Shown here: positions 9,394 through 18,358 of the stretch, piece after piece
Layout of the letters: each line of letters begins with the position of its first letter
Numbering within the stretch: position 1 is the stretch's first letter
Source of the DNA: DATJYV01 sp035499415
Lineage (GTDB): Bacteria; Bacteroidota; Ignavibacteria; UBA10030
Direction: 5' to 3'
Assembly: GCA_035499415.1 (NCBI GenBank)
Contig: DATJYV010000180.1
Coordinates: 1 to 46,471, forward strand
DNA length: 46,471 nt
Program-made: the position numbers and the translations under genes
Notes under the pieces: model-generated
The model's input: the letters and a program-made list of their open reading frames with translations, nothing else
Told to the model about the DNA's origin: nothing
Databases searched by the model: none

Positions 9394-10734
9394 TCATTTA
9401 TTTTCCTTTCCCCGCTTCTTCTTCCAAAGCCGGTTCAACCGTTCACCGATTTCGCGCTCCCTGCCGATGTCCGCCGGCCGGTAGTAAATCTTGTCCTTCA
9501 ATGAGTCAGGCAGGTACTGTTGCTCGGTAAAATGATCCTGAAAGTCGTGGCTGTACTTGTACTCATCGCCGTAGCCAAGGTCTTTCATCAGTTTTGTCGG
9601 GGCGTTTCGGAGGTGGAGCGGCACCGGGAGGTTGGGAAGTTTTTTCACGTCTTCAAGCGCCTCATCGACGGCCAGGTAGGAGGCGTTGCTTTTGGGAGCG
9701 GAGGCGAGATAAGCAGCCGTCTGCGATAAAACGAGCCGGGCTTCCGGCATACCGATGTAGTCGACGGCGGTAAAACACGATGTCGCGAGCGTCAGCGCAT
9801 ACGGGTCCGCGTTGCCGATATCTTCCGAGGCAAGAACGATCATGCGGCGCGCGACGAACTTGAGATCCTCCCCGCCGTCGAGCATCCGTGCCATCCAATA
9901 AATTGCCGCATCCGGATCGCTTCCGCGCACGCTCTTGATGAATGCCGAGATGATATCGTAGTGTTGTTCGCCGCCTTTATCGTAGAGTGAATACGATCGC
10001 TGGTATGCCTGCTCGATCCGTTCCTTCGTCAGGATCGTCCCACCATCCTTCCCCGGCTTCGTAATCCGGACCGCCGTCTCGAGACCGTTCAACAGTTTTC
10101 GCGCATCTCCGGCGGAGAGCATCATCAGATAATTCCTTACTTCATCCTCAATCTGAACTTTTCTTTTTCCGAAGAGTCCATCGGAGCGCAACGCGTGATC
10201 CAGAATTCGCTCCAAGTCCTGCTTTTCGAGGGGATGGAGAACGTAAATCTGACAGCGAGAAAGAAGGGCAGAGATGACCTCGAACGAGGGGTTTTCCGTC
10301 GTCGCGCCGATGAGGGTTATCAAGCCCTCTTCCACGGAGTGCAGAAGTGCGTCCTGCTGGGCTTTGTTAAAACGATGGATCTCGTCGATGAAGAGGATCG
10401 TGCTTCGACCACGCTTCCGGTTTTTTTCGGCTCGCGAGATAATATCCCGGACTTCCTTGACCCCTGCGGCGACTGCGCTGATCTGGAAAAAATCGGATTT
10501 CATTTCTTTGGCGATCAATCGTGCAAGCGTCGTTTTGCCGACGCCGGGCGGCCCCCAAAAGATCATCGAGGCGAGCTCGCCGCGCTCGACCATCGACCGG
10601 ATCGGCTTGCCGGGGGCAACGAGATGCTGCTGGCCGAAGAATTCCCCGAGGGTCCTCGGTCGGACACGCTCGGCAAGCGGCGCGGTTGGGACGGGTTCTA
10701 AACTCCCTGGTTCAGCAGCAAAGAGGTCGGACAA
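9394..10734 (-). CDS. rarA: Replication-associated recombination protein A (RarA/MgsA)
   Basis: AAA+ ATPase related to clamp loaders that acts at stalled replication forks. Visible are Walker A GPPGVGKTT (61-69), Walker B ILFIDEIH (113-120), the sensor segment LIGATTENPSFEV, and the RarA-specific C-terminal tetramerisation region with SDPDAAIYWMARML and NAPTKLMKDLGYG. The length of 446 residues is normal. The start is a TTG at 10734; no in-frame ATG lies close upstream and the protein begins in the way RarA proteins do (MSDLFAA). It follows the FtsB-like gene on the same strand after a 105-nt gap that holds a 7-nt-period repeat. Confidence 0.95.
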   Translation of the reverse strand: MSDLFAAEPGSLEPVPTAPLAERVRPRTLGEFFGQQHLVAPGKPIRSMVERGELASMIFWGPPGVGKTTLARLIAKEMKSDFFQISAVAAGVKEVRDIISRAEKNRKRGRSTILFIDEIHRFNKAQQDALLHSVEEGLITLIGATTENPSFEVISALLSRCQIYVLHPLEKQDLERILDHALRSDGLFGKRKVQIEDEVRNYLMMLSAGDARKLLNGLETAVRITKPGKDGGTILTKERIEQAYQRSYSLYDKGGEQHYDIISAFIKSVRGSDPDAAIYWMARMLDGGEDLKFVARRMIVLASEDIGNADPYALTLATSCFTAVDYIGMPEARLVLSQTAAYLASAPKSNASYLAVDEALEDVKKLPNLPVPLHLRNAPTKLMKDLGYGDEYKYSHDFQDHFTEQQYLPDSLKDKIYYRPADIGREREIGERLNRLWKKKRGKENK

Positions 10735-10818
10735 GAGGGGTAAGAGCTGTACGGAGCGTAGAGAGAGTGACGAGTTTTGATTTATGCGTTTTGAATGTGA
10801 AGGAATGAGTTCCGAGAT

Positions 10819-10839
10819 CTGACCGGTGACCGCTCACTG
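10819..10839 (-). repeat. Three-copy degenerate heptamer directly after the ftsB-like stop
   Basis: On the minus strand, after the TAG at 10842-10840: CAGTGAG, CGGTCAC, CGGTCAG (consensus CRGTSAS), with no gap between the stop and the first unit. The unit sequence differs from the other arrays, but the 7-nt period and the position are the same. Confidence 0.6.
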
Positions 10840-11190
10840 CTAATCGCTGTCTTTTTTCACCCTGTACACCGTCTCCCCCTGACGCGCCATGCCGTATTTT
10901 TCCCGCGCGATGCGTTCAATCGTCTTCTTGTCTCCTTCCATCGCGTGAATCTGGGCTTCGAGGGCCTTGTTCTCCTCTTCCGCATTCTTCACTTTTTGAA
11001 TCAGGTCTCGCTTCTGGGATTCGAGCCGGATGCGGGCGAATATTCCTTTGTTGTCGAAGACGGCGTAGAAGAGGAACAGAAAGGCGAGGACGACGGCGAC
11101 CGTGACACGCTTGTTCTTGAGCATGCTTCGGAGGAGGGACTTGAGCATCGAGCCGATCGAAGATGTTTGCGCGCGGGGCTTGGTCAACAT
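10840..11190 (-). CDS. FtsB/DivIC-like septum formation protein
   Basis: Small bitopic membrane protein of the divisome. Taking the ATG at 11190, it has 116 residues: a short basic N-terminus, one membrane segment (VTVAVVLAFLFLFYAVF), then a coiled coil (ESQKRDLIQKVKNAEEENK, LEAQIHAMEGDKKTIERIA) and the DivIC/FtsB signature REKYGMARQGETVYRV at the end. A TTG at 11226 would add 12 residues and come within 7 nt of the ddl stop; a third in-frame ATG at 11145 would still keep the membrane segment. It follows ddl directly, a sensible pairing of cell-wall precursor synthesis with division. The stop codon is followed at once by a heptanucleotide repeat. Confidence 0.85.
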   Translation of the reverse strand: MLTKPRAQTSSIGSMLKSLLRSMLKNKRVTVAVVLAFLFLFYAVFDNKGIFARIRLESQKRDLIQKVKNAEEENKALEAQIHAMEGDKKTIERIAREKYGMARQGETVYRVKKDSD

Positions 11191-11232
11191 CTCGTTGAAG
11201 GTAAAGCGATTTTCATGGTGATGCAATCGGTC

Positions 11233-12381
11233 TCAGCGATACCAATCGGATTTCGGTGTGTAGTGCGTCTTCATCGCCCGCTTTTTTCCGTGCCGCTCGA
11301 ATGCCAGATCGATCAGACGGTCAAGAAGTTTCGCGTACGGCACGCCGGAGGCCTCCCACATCTTCGGAAACATGCTGATCGGCGTGAACCCCGGGATTGT
11401 GTTGATCTCGTTGAGGTAAATCCTCGACGACTTCCGGGTCACGAGGAAGTCGACGCGTGCCATGCCCGAACACTCCAGGACCTTGAACGCGCGAACCGCG
11501 TGTCTTTGGATGGTTTTGACAACGCTCCCGGGCAACGCGGCAGGCACGACGGCGGTGGATTTCCCGTCGACATACTTCGCATCGTAGTCGTAGAATTCGT
11601 TCGACGGGATGATCTCGCCGGGTAGCGATGCCTCGGGGTACTCATTCCCGAGCACGCCGCATTCGATCTCGCGTGCGTCCCGGATGCACTCCTCGACAAG
11701 AATCTTTGCATCGTACGCTCCGGCGAAGCGGATGGCAGTACCGAGTTCGCGCCGCGAATGCGCCTTCGTGATACCGATACTCGAGCCCCCGTTGGCGGGT
11801 TTGACGAACAGCGGATAACGGATTCGTTCGCACGCAGCGATGAGCCGCTTTGAATTCTCCCGGTACTGGTCCAGCGTAAACCACAGACTCCTCGCGACGG
11901 GAATGCCGGCTTCGCTCAGGAGCGCTTTCTGAACTGCCTTGTCCATCCCGAGAGCAGACCCCAGCACGCCGGCGCCGACATACGGAACGTCCGCGAGTTC
12001 GAACAGGCCCTGAATCGTTCCATCCTCCCCGTACGTTCCATGGACGAGCGGGAAGATGACGTCGAGCGGCTTCGAGCGTGCCGACCTCAATCGATCAATC
12101 GGTGAGAAGGATGAGGATGACGGGACAGCGATGAGGGCCTGATGGTGCGGGTCCGGCGCGAGGACATGCTCGGGAATGCCCTCGATGTCCCGCTTCTCCT
12201 TGAGAAGCATGAGAGCGTCAGCGGTCGAGAGCCATCGTCCCGTCGGAGAAATCCCGATGGGGACGACTTCGTACTTTTCCTTGTCGAGCGCTGCGATGAC
12301 CGAAGCGGCCGAGACGAGGGATACCTCGTGCTCCGCCGATCTGCCGCCGAACACGACTCCAATTCGTTTCTTGCGCGGCAT
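11233..12381 (-). CDS. ddl: D-alanine--D-alanine ligase
   Basis: ATP-grasp enzyme that makes D-Ala-D-Ala for peptidoglycan. Diagnostic segments are VVFGGRSAEHEVSLVSA at the N-terminus, PLVHGTYGEDGTIQGLFE, the ATP-binding loop FVKPANGGSSIGI, and the C-terminal metal- and substrate-binding segment NEINTIPGFTPISMFPKMW. At 382 residues it fits the DdlA/DdlB range; the segment SSSSFSPIDRLRSAR around residue 90 is a slightly long linker. The ATG start (MPRKKRIGVVFGG) is clear. A weak sigma70-like promoter can be drawn upstream on the minus strand (TTGATA at 12426-12421, 17-nt spacer, CATACG at 12403-12398), but its -10 box is poor. Confidence 0.96.
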   Translation of the reverse strand: MPRKKRIGVVFGGRSAEHEVSLVSAASVIAALDKEKYEVVPIGISPTGRWLSTADALMLLKEKRDIEGIPEHVLAPDPHHQALIAVPSSSSFSPIDRLRSARSKPLDVIFPLVHGTYGEDGTIQGLFELADVPYVGAGVLGSALGMDKAVQKALLSEAGIPVARSLWFTLDQYRENSKRLIAACERIRYPLFVKPANGGSSIGITKAHSRRELGTAIRFAGAYDAKILVEECIRDAREIECGVLGNEYPEASLPGEIIPSNEFYDYDAKYVDGKSTAVVPAALPGSVVKTIQRHAVRAFKVLECSGMARVDFLVTRKSSRIYLNEINTIPGFTPISMFPKMWEASGVPYAKLLDRLIDLAFERHGKKRAMKTHYTPKSDWYR

Positions 12382-12765
12382 GGAATTTCAGAGTGCGCGT
12401 ATGATCGACGATGGAGCAATTATCAACGCGGAGCGGGTCACTGGTTCATTCACGTTCCGAGAACCGCAACGACGAGCGGAATCATGGCCGATTGCTCGAC
12501 CGGTCCGCAGGAGGCCTTCGTGAGCGGCGATGCAGCGTTTCTCACAAAAGACACGACGGACACGAACGATTCGAAGGGCTATGAGCGGGAGAGAAGACAT
12601 CGAAAGCAATACCATGATAGTAAAATCAGCCAAGAGTTTCAATCATTGGATCGAGGGGGTCGGGGAAAATCGCGCTTTGGATTCTGAGAAATAGTCTCTA
12701 TATTTGTCGCACAATTTTCGACCCATCTTTTCCCATCGCGGCATCAAAAGAATCGAGATCGTTCT
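12382..12765. other. 384-nt divergent intergenic region (ddl / hppA)
   Basis: No convincing gene lies here. The region separates the minus-strand ddl start from the plus-strand pyrophosphatase start, so it should hold both promoters. The right end carries a strong Bacteroidota-type promoter for hppA (12676-12706). The left end holds only a weak promoter candidate for ddl. The middle (about 12430-12660) contains short open frames with no recognisable product and an AC-rich stretch around 12540-12570 that may be repeat-derived. Confidence 0.6.
12676..12706 (+). promoter_or_regulatory. Bacteroidota-type promoter of the pyrophosphatase gene
   Basis: TTTG at 12676-12679 and TATATTTG at 12699-12706 are separated by 19 nt. 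This is an exact match to the Bacteroidota consensus TTTG-N19 to 21-TAnnTTTG for the primary sigma factor. It predicts a transcript start near 12711-12714 and a leader of about 55 nt before the ATG at 12766. No Shine-Dalgarno sequence stands out in that leader. Confidence 0.6.
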
Positions 12766-14934
12766 ATGGAACTGAGCATCATTTTTGGAAGTAGTGTCAT
12801 CGGATTGTTATTTGCGGGGTATCTTATCCGCGACGTCCTGCGCAGGGATTCCGGAACGCCGGCAATGCAGGAAATATCCAACGCCATCAAGCAGGGGGCC
12901 GAAGCATTCCTCCGAAGGCAGAACCGGACCATTGCGCTCCTCGCATTCTGCCTCGCGTGCCTCATTTATATCCTCTATGCATTCGTGCGAACCCCGACCG
13001 TCAACGACCCGGCCCCCGCGGGCACTCTGGCCCTCTGGACGACCATATCGTTTGTCCTGGGAGCAACCTGCTCGGTTGCGGCCGGTTACATGGGGATGTG
13101 GGTCGCGATTCGCTCGAACATCCGCACCGCAGCGGGAGCCGGAAAGGACATGAACAGCGCGCTGCTTCCATCCCTTCGTGGCGGGGCGGTCTCCGGTTTC
13201 TTTGTCGTCGCCATGAGCCTGCTCGGTGTCGCAGGGCTCTTCGCCATTCTAAGCTCTCTGGGGGTGACATCCGATGTTCGCAAGATCCCGCTCATGATCG
13301 TCGGTTACGGGTTCGGTGCCAGCTTCGTTGCATTGTTTGCCCAGCTTGGCGGAGGAATTTACACCAAAGCGGCGGATGTCGGGGCGGATTTGGTCGGCAA
13401 GATCGAAGCGGGGATCCCGGAAGATGACCCGCGGAATCCAGCTGTCATAGCAGACCTTGTGGGAGACAATGTGGGTGACTGCGCGGGGCGAGGTGCTGAT
13501 CTCTTTGAATCGACGGCGGCGGAGAATATAGGCGCGATGATCCTCGCGGCGGGATTGTATACCGCCAACGTCGCGACGTTTGCCTCGCAAGGATTGTCGG
13601 TCCTCGGCGTTTTGCTTTTTCCTCTCGTGGCCCGTTCGTTCGGAATCATTGCGTCGATCATCGGGATCATGTCTGTGCGGGTCCGGGAGAACGAGGATCC
13701 GATGAGCGCGCTCAACCGGGGATACTTTATCACTGCGGTACTTGCGATGGTCGGATTCTTCATCGCGTCACGATGGCTGCTCGGAGGAGAATTCTATCTG
13801 AATTTCTTCTTCTGCGGCGTCATTGGCGTCCTCACCTCCGTTGCGTTCGTCTATATTACCCAGTACTACACGGAATACAAATACCGTCCGGTCAAAAGCA
13901 TTGCGGAAGCATCCCAAACAGGTCCGGCAACGAACATCATTGCCGGGGTTGCGGTCGGCATGGAATCGACCGGCTACCCGGTGCTGGTCATCGGCACGGC
14001 AGTTGTCTCCGCTTATTTCCTCGGCGAACACTCGGGGTTGGAACACGCGGGACTCTTTGGCACTGCGGTTGCGACGATGGGCATGCTCGGCACAGCGGCG
14101 TACATTCTCGCGATGGACACCTTCGGGCCGATAACGGACAATGCGGGGGGCATTGTGGAAATGAGCCACCAGCCGAAGGAGGTCCGGGATCGAACCGACC
14201 GGCTCGATTCCGTCGGGAACACGACGAAAGCGCTGACGAAGGGATATGCGGTCGGCTCGGCGGCGCTTGCGGCTTTTCTCCTCTTTGGTGCGTACATCGA
14301 CGAAGTCCGCAACTACATGCCTTCGTTTCAGCCGGTGATCAATCTCAATAAGCCGGAGGTTTTTGTCGGCGCCCTCCTCGGATCCGTTCTCGTTTATCTT
14401 TTTTCATCACTCGCCATCAAGGCGGTTGGGCGGGCGGCGTATGCGATCATCAACAATGTGCGGGAACAATTCAAGAATAATCCCGGCATCATGAAGGGGA
14501 CGGCAAAACCCGATTATGGTCAATGCGTCGATATCGCGACGCGCGCGGCGCTTCAAAAAATGGTGACGCCCGGTCTCCTGGTTGTCGGAATGACGATCGG
14601 CGTCGGGGTTGTATTCAAGTGGATTTACTACGCGGGCGGCCAGCTTCCTTCGGGAGCGAGCGGCGCCGAGGTAATCGGCGGATATCTCATGGCAGGTACG
14701 ATCGCGGGGATATTGATGGCGCTTTTTCTGAATAATGGCGGCGGCGCGTGGGACAACGCGAAGAAGTTCATCGAGACGGGGGCATACGGGGGGAAGAAAT
14801 CAGATCCGCACAAGGCATCGGTTGTGGGAGATACGGTAGGCGATCCGTTCAAGGACACAGCCGGTCCGAGCCTTCACGTCCTCATCAAACTTCTCTCGAC
14901 CATCACTCTCGTCTTAGCTCCCCTCTTTATCTAG
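12766..14934 (+). CDS. hppA: Membrane-bound proton-pumping pyrophosphatase, K+-independent type
   Basis: Integral membrane enzyme that couples pyrophosphate hydrolysis to ion export. At 722 residues with about 16 membrane segments it is full length. The catalytic signature DVGADLVGKIE is at 204-214, with the acidic PPi-binding segments GDNVGDCAG (233-241) and DTFGPITDNAGG (451-462) and a C-terminal GDTVGDPFKDTAGP block. The subtype site reads GNTTKALTKG, with Lys488 and Thr491. In this family Lys plus Thr at these positions marks the K+-independent H+ pumps, whereas Ala plus Gly marks K+-stimulated ones. It is transcribed divergently from ddl and followed by two amino-acid permeases, which may use the proton gradient it builds. 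Confidence 0.96.
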   Translation: MELSIIFGSSVIGLLFAGYLIRDVLRRDSGTPAMQEISNAIKQGAEAFLRRQNRTIALLAFCLACLIYILYAFVRTPTVNDPAPAGTLALWTTISFVLGATCSVAAGYMGMWVAIRSNIRTAAGAGKDMNSALLPSLRGGAVSGFFVVAMSLLGVAGLFAILSSLGVTSDVRKIPLMIVGYGFGASFVALFAQLGGGIYTKAADVGADLVGKIEAGIPEDDPRNPAVIADLVGDNVGDCAGRGADLFESTAAENIGAMILAAGLYTANVATFASQGLSVLGVLLFPLVARSFGIIASIIGIMSVRVRENEDPMSALNRGYFITAVLAMVGFFIASRWLLGGEFYLNFFFCGVIGVLTSVAFVYITQYYTEYKYRPVKSIAEASQTGPATNIIAGVAVGMESTGYPVLVIGTAVVSAYFLGEHSGLEHAGLFGTAVATMGMLGTAAYILAMDTFGPITDNAGGIVEMSHQPKEVRDRTDRLDSVGNTTKALTKGYAVGSAALAAFLLFGAYIDEVRNYMPSFQPVINLNKPEVFVGALLGSVLVYLFSSLAIKAVGRAAYAIINNVREQFKNNPGIMKGTAKPDYGQCVDIATRAALQKMVTPGLLVVGMTIGVGVVFKWIYYAGGQLPSGASGAEVIGGYLMAGTIAGILMALFLNNGGGAWDNAKKFIETGAYGGKKSDPHKASVVGDTVGDPFKDTAGPSLHVLIKLLSTITLVLAPLFI

Positions 14935-14939
14935 GCAGG

Positions 14940-14982
14940 ACTCCGACTTCCCCGGACTGCGGTCTCGGCGAGAAATCGGAGT
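14940..14982 (+). terminator. Inverted repeat after hppA, possible terminator without U-tract
   Basis: ACTCCGACTT (14940-14949) can pair with AAATCGGAGT (14973-14982), nine of ten positions matching, around a GC-rich 23-nt loop. It begins 6 nt after the hppA stop. The bases that follow (TCATCTCATCC) are not a T-run, so it is not a classical Rho-independent terminator. It could stabilise the 3' end or pause transcription before the permease genes. Confidence 0.35.
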
Positions 14983-15083
14983 TCATCTCATCCTCCCTTG
15001 TTTCATTCCCTAAAAAGCCCTACAATGACGCAACTTTTGTAAATCTGCCGACCCCACCACACACGATGAAGGAGTTCTGACCG

Positions 15084-16640
15084 ATGAGCAATCTCTTTGC
15101 GACGAAACCGCTGGACTTGCTCCTGAAGGAGGCCGGGGACAGTGGTGAGCACAGCCTTAAACGCGCCCTCGGGCCGGTCAACCTCATTACGCTGGGCATC
15201 GGCGCGATCATCGGCGCCGGGATCTTTGTGCTTACTGGTTCAGCTGCGGCGCAATTCGCGGGTCCGAGCATCATGCTGTCGTACGTCCTTGCCGGTGTTG
15301 CGTGCATGTTTGCAGGACTCTGTTACGCAGAGTTTGCATCGCTCATCCCCATCGCCGGCTCTGCATACACGTACGGCTACGCAACGCTCGGGGAGTTGTT
15401 CGCGTGGATCATCGGATGGGATTTGATTCTTGAGTACGCATTCGGTGCGGCGACCGTCGCATCGGGCTGGAGCAGCACGCTTGTCGCATTTCTCCAGGAC
15501 TACGGAATCAGTCTTCCCCCTCAAATTTGCGATACGCCGGGATCTGTGTGGGTCATGTACGAGGGACGATGGGCGCCGCTTGCGACGCTCAAGACAGTCT
15601 TCGACGCCGCAAAAATCGACCCGATGTCGCTTCCGCATGTCACCGCGTCGTTCAACCTCGTTGCGTTCATCGCGATTGCGCTCGTGACCTACATCCTCGT
15701 CGTGGGGATCAAGGAGTCGGCCAATTTTAATACGACGATCGTTTTCGTGAAACTCTTTGCAGTTCTTACCTTCATTGCCGTGGCGGCGAGCTATGTATTG
15801 AAGCATCCCGATATTGCGAGCCAGAATTGGAAAGTGTTCATCCCGCCCAACACGGGAAACTACGGAGAGTACGGGTGGTCCGGGATCGCCCGCGCGGCCG
15901 GCGTCGTCTTCTTCGCTTACATTGGCTTCGATGCGGTCTCGACCGCCGCTCAGGAGGCAAAAAATCCGCAAAAGGATATGCCCATCGGTATCCTCGGATC
16001 ACTGGTGATCTGCACGGTCCTCTACATCGTCGTTTCCGGATTGCTTACGGCTACGGTGCACTACACGCGGTTGAACATCGGCGCTCCGGTGTCCCTGGCA
16101 ATTCGCGAGACAGGAGTAAAATGGGGAAGTTACGTTGTGAACGCCGGCGCTCTCGCCGGCCTGAGCACCGTCATGCTCGTCATGCTCCTGGGTCAGTCGC
16201 GGGTATTCTATTCCATGGCGAATGACGGCTTGCTGTGGAAATGGGCTGGTGAGATACATCCAAAGTATCGCACGCCTTGGAAGTCGTCCATCATCGTCGG
16301 TTTTTTTGTCGCTCTCTTTGGCGCACTCATCCCGATCGGCACGCTGAGCCAGCTCGTGAGCATCGGAACCCTCCTCGCATTCGTGATTGTCTCTGCCGGG
16401 GTGTGGATCCTCCGTCGCCGCCGGCCCGACCTTCCGCGTCCGTTCAGAACGCCGTGGATTCCCTTCACTCCCATCATGGCAATCGTTGTCTCGCTCCTCA
16501 TGATGGTCTCGTTGACCGGCGAAACGTGGATCCGTCTGATTGTCTGGCTCATTATCGGCCTTGTGGTCTACACCACGTACAGCCGTCATCACAGCAAGGT
16601 CGGGATAGCTCTCGCTCAAGGCTCCGCGACGAAGCGCTGA
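15084..16640 (+). CDS. APC-superfamily amino-acid permease (cationic amino-acid transporter-like)
   Basis: Twelve-helix inner-membrane amino-acid transporter. Helix 1 has the family loop GIGAIIGAGIFVLTG, followed by the APC segment LCYAEFASLIPIAGSAYTYGYA and, near the middle, FFAYIGFDAVSTAAQEAKNP, the pattern of bacterial homologues of cationic amino-acid transporters (CAT/YfnA). A large polar loop around residues 140-190 holds two cysteines. The start is well supported: GAAGGAG at 15068-15074 lies 9 nt before the ATG. It precedes a second permease of the same superfamily by 32 nt, probably in one transcript. Substrate unknown; the nearby lysine genes make a basic amino acid plausible but prove nothing. 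Confidence 0.9.
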   Translation: MSNLFATKPLDLLLKEAGDSGEHSLKRALGPVNLITLGIGAIIGAGIFVLTGSAAAQFAGPSIMLSYVLAGVACMFAGLCYAEFASLIPIAGSAYTYGYATLGELFAWIIGWDLILEYAFGAATVASGWSSTLVAFLQDYGISLPPQICDTPGSVWVMYEGRWAPLATLKTVFDAAKIDPMSLPHVTASFNLVAFIAIALVTYILVVGIKESANFNTTIVFVKLFAVLTFIAVAASYVLKHPDIASQNWKVFIPPNTGNYGEYGWSGIARAAGVVFFAYIGFDAVSTAAQEAKNPQKDMPIGILGSLVICTVLYIVVSGLLTATVHYTRLNIGAPVSLAIRETGVKWGSYVVNAGALAGLSTVMLVMLLGQSRVFYSMANDGLLWKWAGEIHPKYRTPWKSSIIVGFFVALFGALIPIGTLSQLVSIGTLLAFVIVSAGVWILRRRRPDLPRPFRTPWIPFTPIMAIVVSLLMMVSLTGETWIRLIVWLIIGLVVYTTYSRHHSKVGIALAQGSATKR

Positions 16641-16672
16641 GTTCCCGTTCCATCTCACTCCCGGAAGGCAAT

Positions 16673-18163
16673 ATGGAAGTCTCCGACTCGCCGCGCCAAT
16701 TCAAGCGCGGACTGGGGTTACTCGATTCGACCATGATCGTCATCGGGTCGATGATCGGGTCGGGCATCTTCATTGTCAGCGCCGAAATCTCGCGTACGGT
16801 CGGCTCGGCCGGGATGCTCATGCTCGTCTGGCTGGTGACGGGAGTCGTCACCGTCATCGGGGCGCTCAGTTACGGTGAATTGGCGGGAATGATGCCTCAT
16901 GCGGGCGGACAGTATGTCTATCTCCGGGAGGCGTACAATCCGCTCGTCGGATTCCTGTACGGATGGACACTGTTTCTCGTCATTCAGACGGGGACGATCG
17001 CCGCAGTCGTCGTGGCCTTCGCGAAATTTGCGTCCGTGCTCGTGCCCGCGCTTGGGGAGAGCAACACCCTCATCTCCGTCGGGAACCTGAACGTCTCTGC
17101 GGCGCAAGTTCTGGCGATCGCGATCATCGTGGTGCTCACCGGAGTGAATCTGCGGGGACTGCGGGAAGGAAAATTCGTCCAGAATCTTTTCACCTCCACC
17201 AAGACCCTGGCGCTTGTCGGACTGATCGTGCTTGGAATTTTTGTGGGAAGGAACCCTGATGCAATCGCCGCCAATCTTTCGAACTTCTGGTCTGCTTCGT
17301 GGACGCACATGGACGGCGCGAAGGTTGGATCGGTCGAGTCGCTCTCCGGGATGATACTCCTTGCGGCAATCGCTACTTCGATGGTCGGCTCTCTCTTCTC
17401 AAGCGACGCGTGGAACAACATCACCTTCACGGCGGGGGAAGTGATCGATCCCAGGAGAAACATACCGCTGTCGCTTGCCCTTGGCACGGGAACGGTGACA
17501 ATCCTCTATCTTCTTGCGAACGTCGCCTACATCCTCGTTCTTCCCGTTTCCGGAAACCCCGGTGCCGGCGACGCAATCGGCAGAGGGATTCAATTTGCCG
17601 CATCGGACCGGGTGGGCGTTGCGGCCGCCTCACAGATTTTTGGCGCTTCTGCAGCCGTCATTATGGCGATTCTGATCATGGTCTCGACGTTTGGATGCGC
17701 CAACGGTTTGATCCTCGCCGGTGCGCGCGTCTATTATGCGATGGCGAAGGACGGGTTGTTCTTTACGAAGGCCGGAACGCTGAACGGGCACTCGGTCCCC
17801 GGATGGGCGCTGGTCGTGCAGGCAGTGTGGGCGAGCATGCTCTGTCTCTCCGGGACATACAACGACCTCCTCGACTATGTCATCTTCTCGGTCCTTATTT
17901 TCTACGCTCTCACCGTTGCGGGGATATTTATTCTCAGGAAGAAACGTCCTGAAGCAGAGCGTCCGTACAAGGCGTTCGGATATCCGGCCGTTCCGGCGCT
18001 CTACGTTCTTGCCGCGTCGGCGATTGCGGTCGACCTTTTAATCTTTAAAACTCAATACAGCGGAGCGGGATTGGGAATTGTGTTGCTGGGGATTCCGGTC
18101 TATTACATTTGGGGGAGGAGTGAAATGAACCGAGCGGGAAGAGGTTCATTTCAGAACGATTAA
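16673..18163 (+). CDS. APC-superfamily amino-acid permease (LAT/SteT-like)
   Basis: Second APC transporter, 496 residues, about 12 membrane segments. It opens with GLGLLDSTMIVIGSMIGSG and continues with ALSYGELAGMMPHAGGQYVYL, the pattern of the LAT-like exchangers such as SteT. The start is the ATG at 16673, preceded by GGAAGG; the frame is open much further upstream, but that stretch overlaps the first permease and reads as a shadow. It is only distantly related to its neighbour, so this is not a recent tandem duplication. The final codons contain an 11-bp perfect inverted repeat (18121-18153), and the stop codon is followed at once by a two-copy heptamer. It converges with dapD. Confidence 0.9.
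   Translation: MEVSDSPRQFKRGLGLLDSTMIVIGSMIGSGIFIVSAEISRTVGSAGMLMLVWLVTGVVTVIGALSYGELAGMMPHAGGQYVYLREAYNPLVGFLYGWTLFLVIQTGTIAAVVVAFAKFASVLVPALGESNTLISVGNLNVSAAQVLAIAIIVVLTGVNLRGLREGKFVQNLFTSTKTLALVGLIVLGIFVGRNPDAIAANLSNFWSASWTHMDGAKVGSVESLSGMILLAAIATSMVGSLFSSDAWNNITFTAGEVIDPRRNIPLSLALGTGTVTILYLLANVAYILVLPVSGNPGAGDAIGRGIQFAASDRVGVAAASQIFGASAAVIMAILIMVSTFGCANGLILAGARVYYAMAKDGLFFTKAGTLNGHSVPGWALVVQAVWASMLCLSGTYNDLLDYVIFSVLIFYALTVAGIFILRKKRPEAERPYKAFGYPAVPALYVLAASAIAVDLLIFKTQYSGAGLGIVLLGIPVYYIWGRSEMNRAGRGSFQND
18121..18153. repeat. 11-bp perfect inverted repeat inside the end of the permease gene
   Basis: TGAAATGAACC (18121-18131) and GGTTCATTTCA (18143-18153) are exact reverse complements around an 11-nt loop (GAGCGGGAAGA). 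It ends 7 nt before the stop codon of the permease gene. Neither side is followed by a T-run. It may act as a bidirectional 3'-end or pause hairpin between the convergent permease and dapD transcripts. Confidence 0.6.
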
Positions 18164-18177
18164 CTCACCACTCACCA
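18164..18177. repeat. Two-copy heptamer directly after the permease stop
   Basis: CTCACCA-CTCACCA follows the TAA of the second permease with no gap. On its own it would be unremarkable. It is listed because four other arrays with a 7-nt period occur in this window, three of them also at stop codons. Confidence 0.5.
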
Positions 18178-18358
18178 GAACCTGTCTCAAATACCCTACT
18201 TTGTCACCCGGAACTTTGCGCCAAATGCGCATCAACCTCCGGCTGGGTTTCAGGGGCTGATGTACTCGGAACGTGAGCTGCTGAACCCCCGTCTCGATGC
18301 GCGGGGCAAGCAAATTCAGCAGGACGATTTCCATTTTGGGGACGGGTTCTGCTCAAGA

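Noticed and set aside
12388..12642. 84-codon minus-strand open frame upstream of ddl
   Set aside because: A hydrophobic start followed by Arg-rich sequence with no family resemblance, lying where the ddl and hppA promoters should be.
16277..16672. 132-codon upstream extension of the second permease
   Set aside because: It overlaps the first permease in another frame and reads as low-complexity shadow. The ATG at 16673 has a good ribosome-binding site and starts at the family's usual N-terminus.
18146..18334. 62-codon minus-strand open frame between the permease and dapD
   Set aside because: It overlaps the end of the permease gene, has no recognisable family and no ribosome-binding site that I can see.
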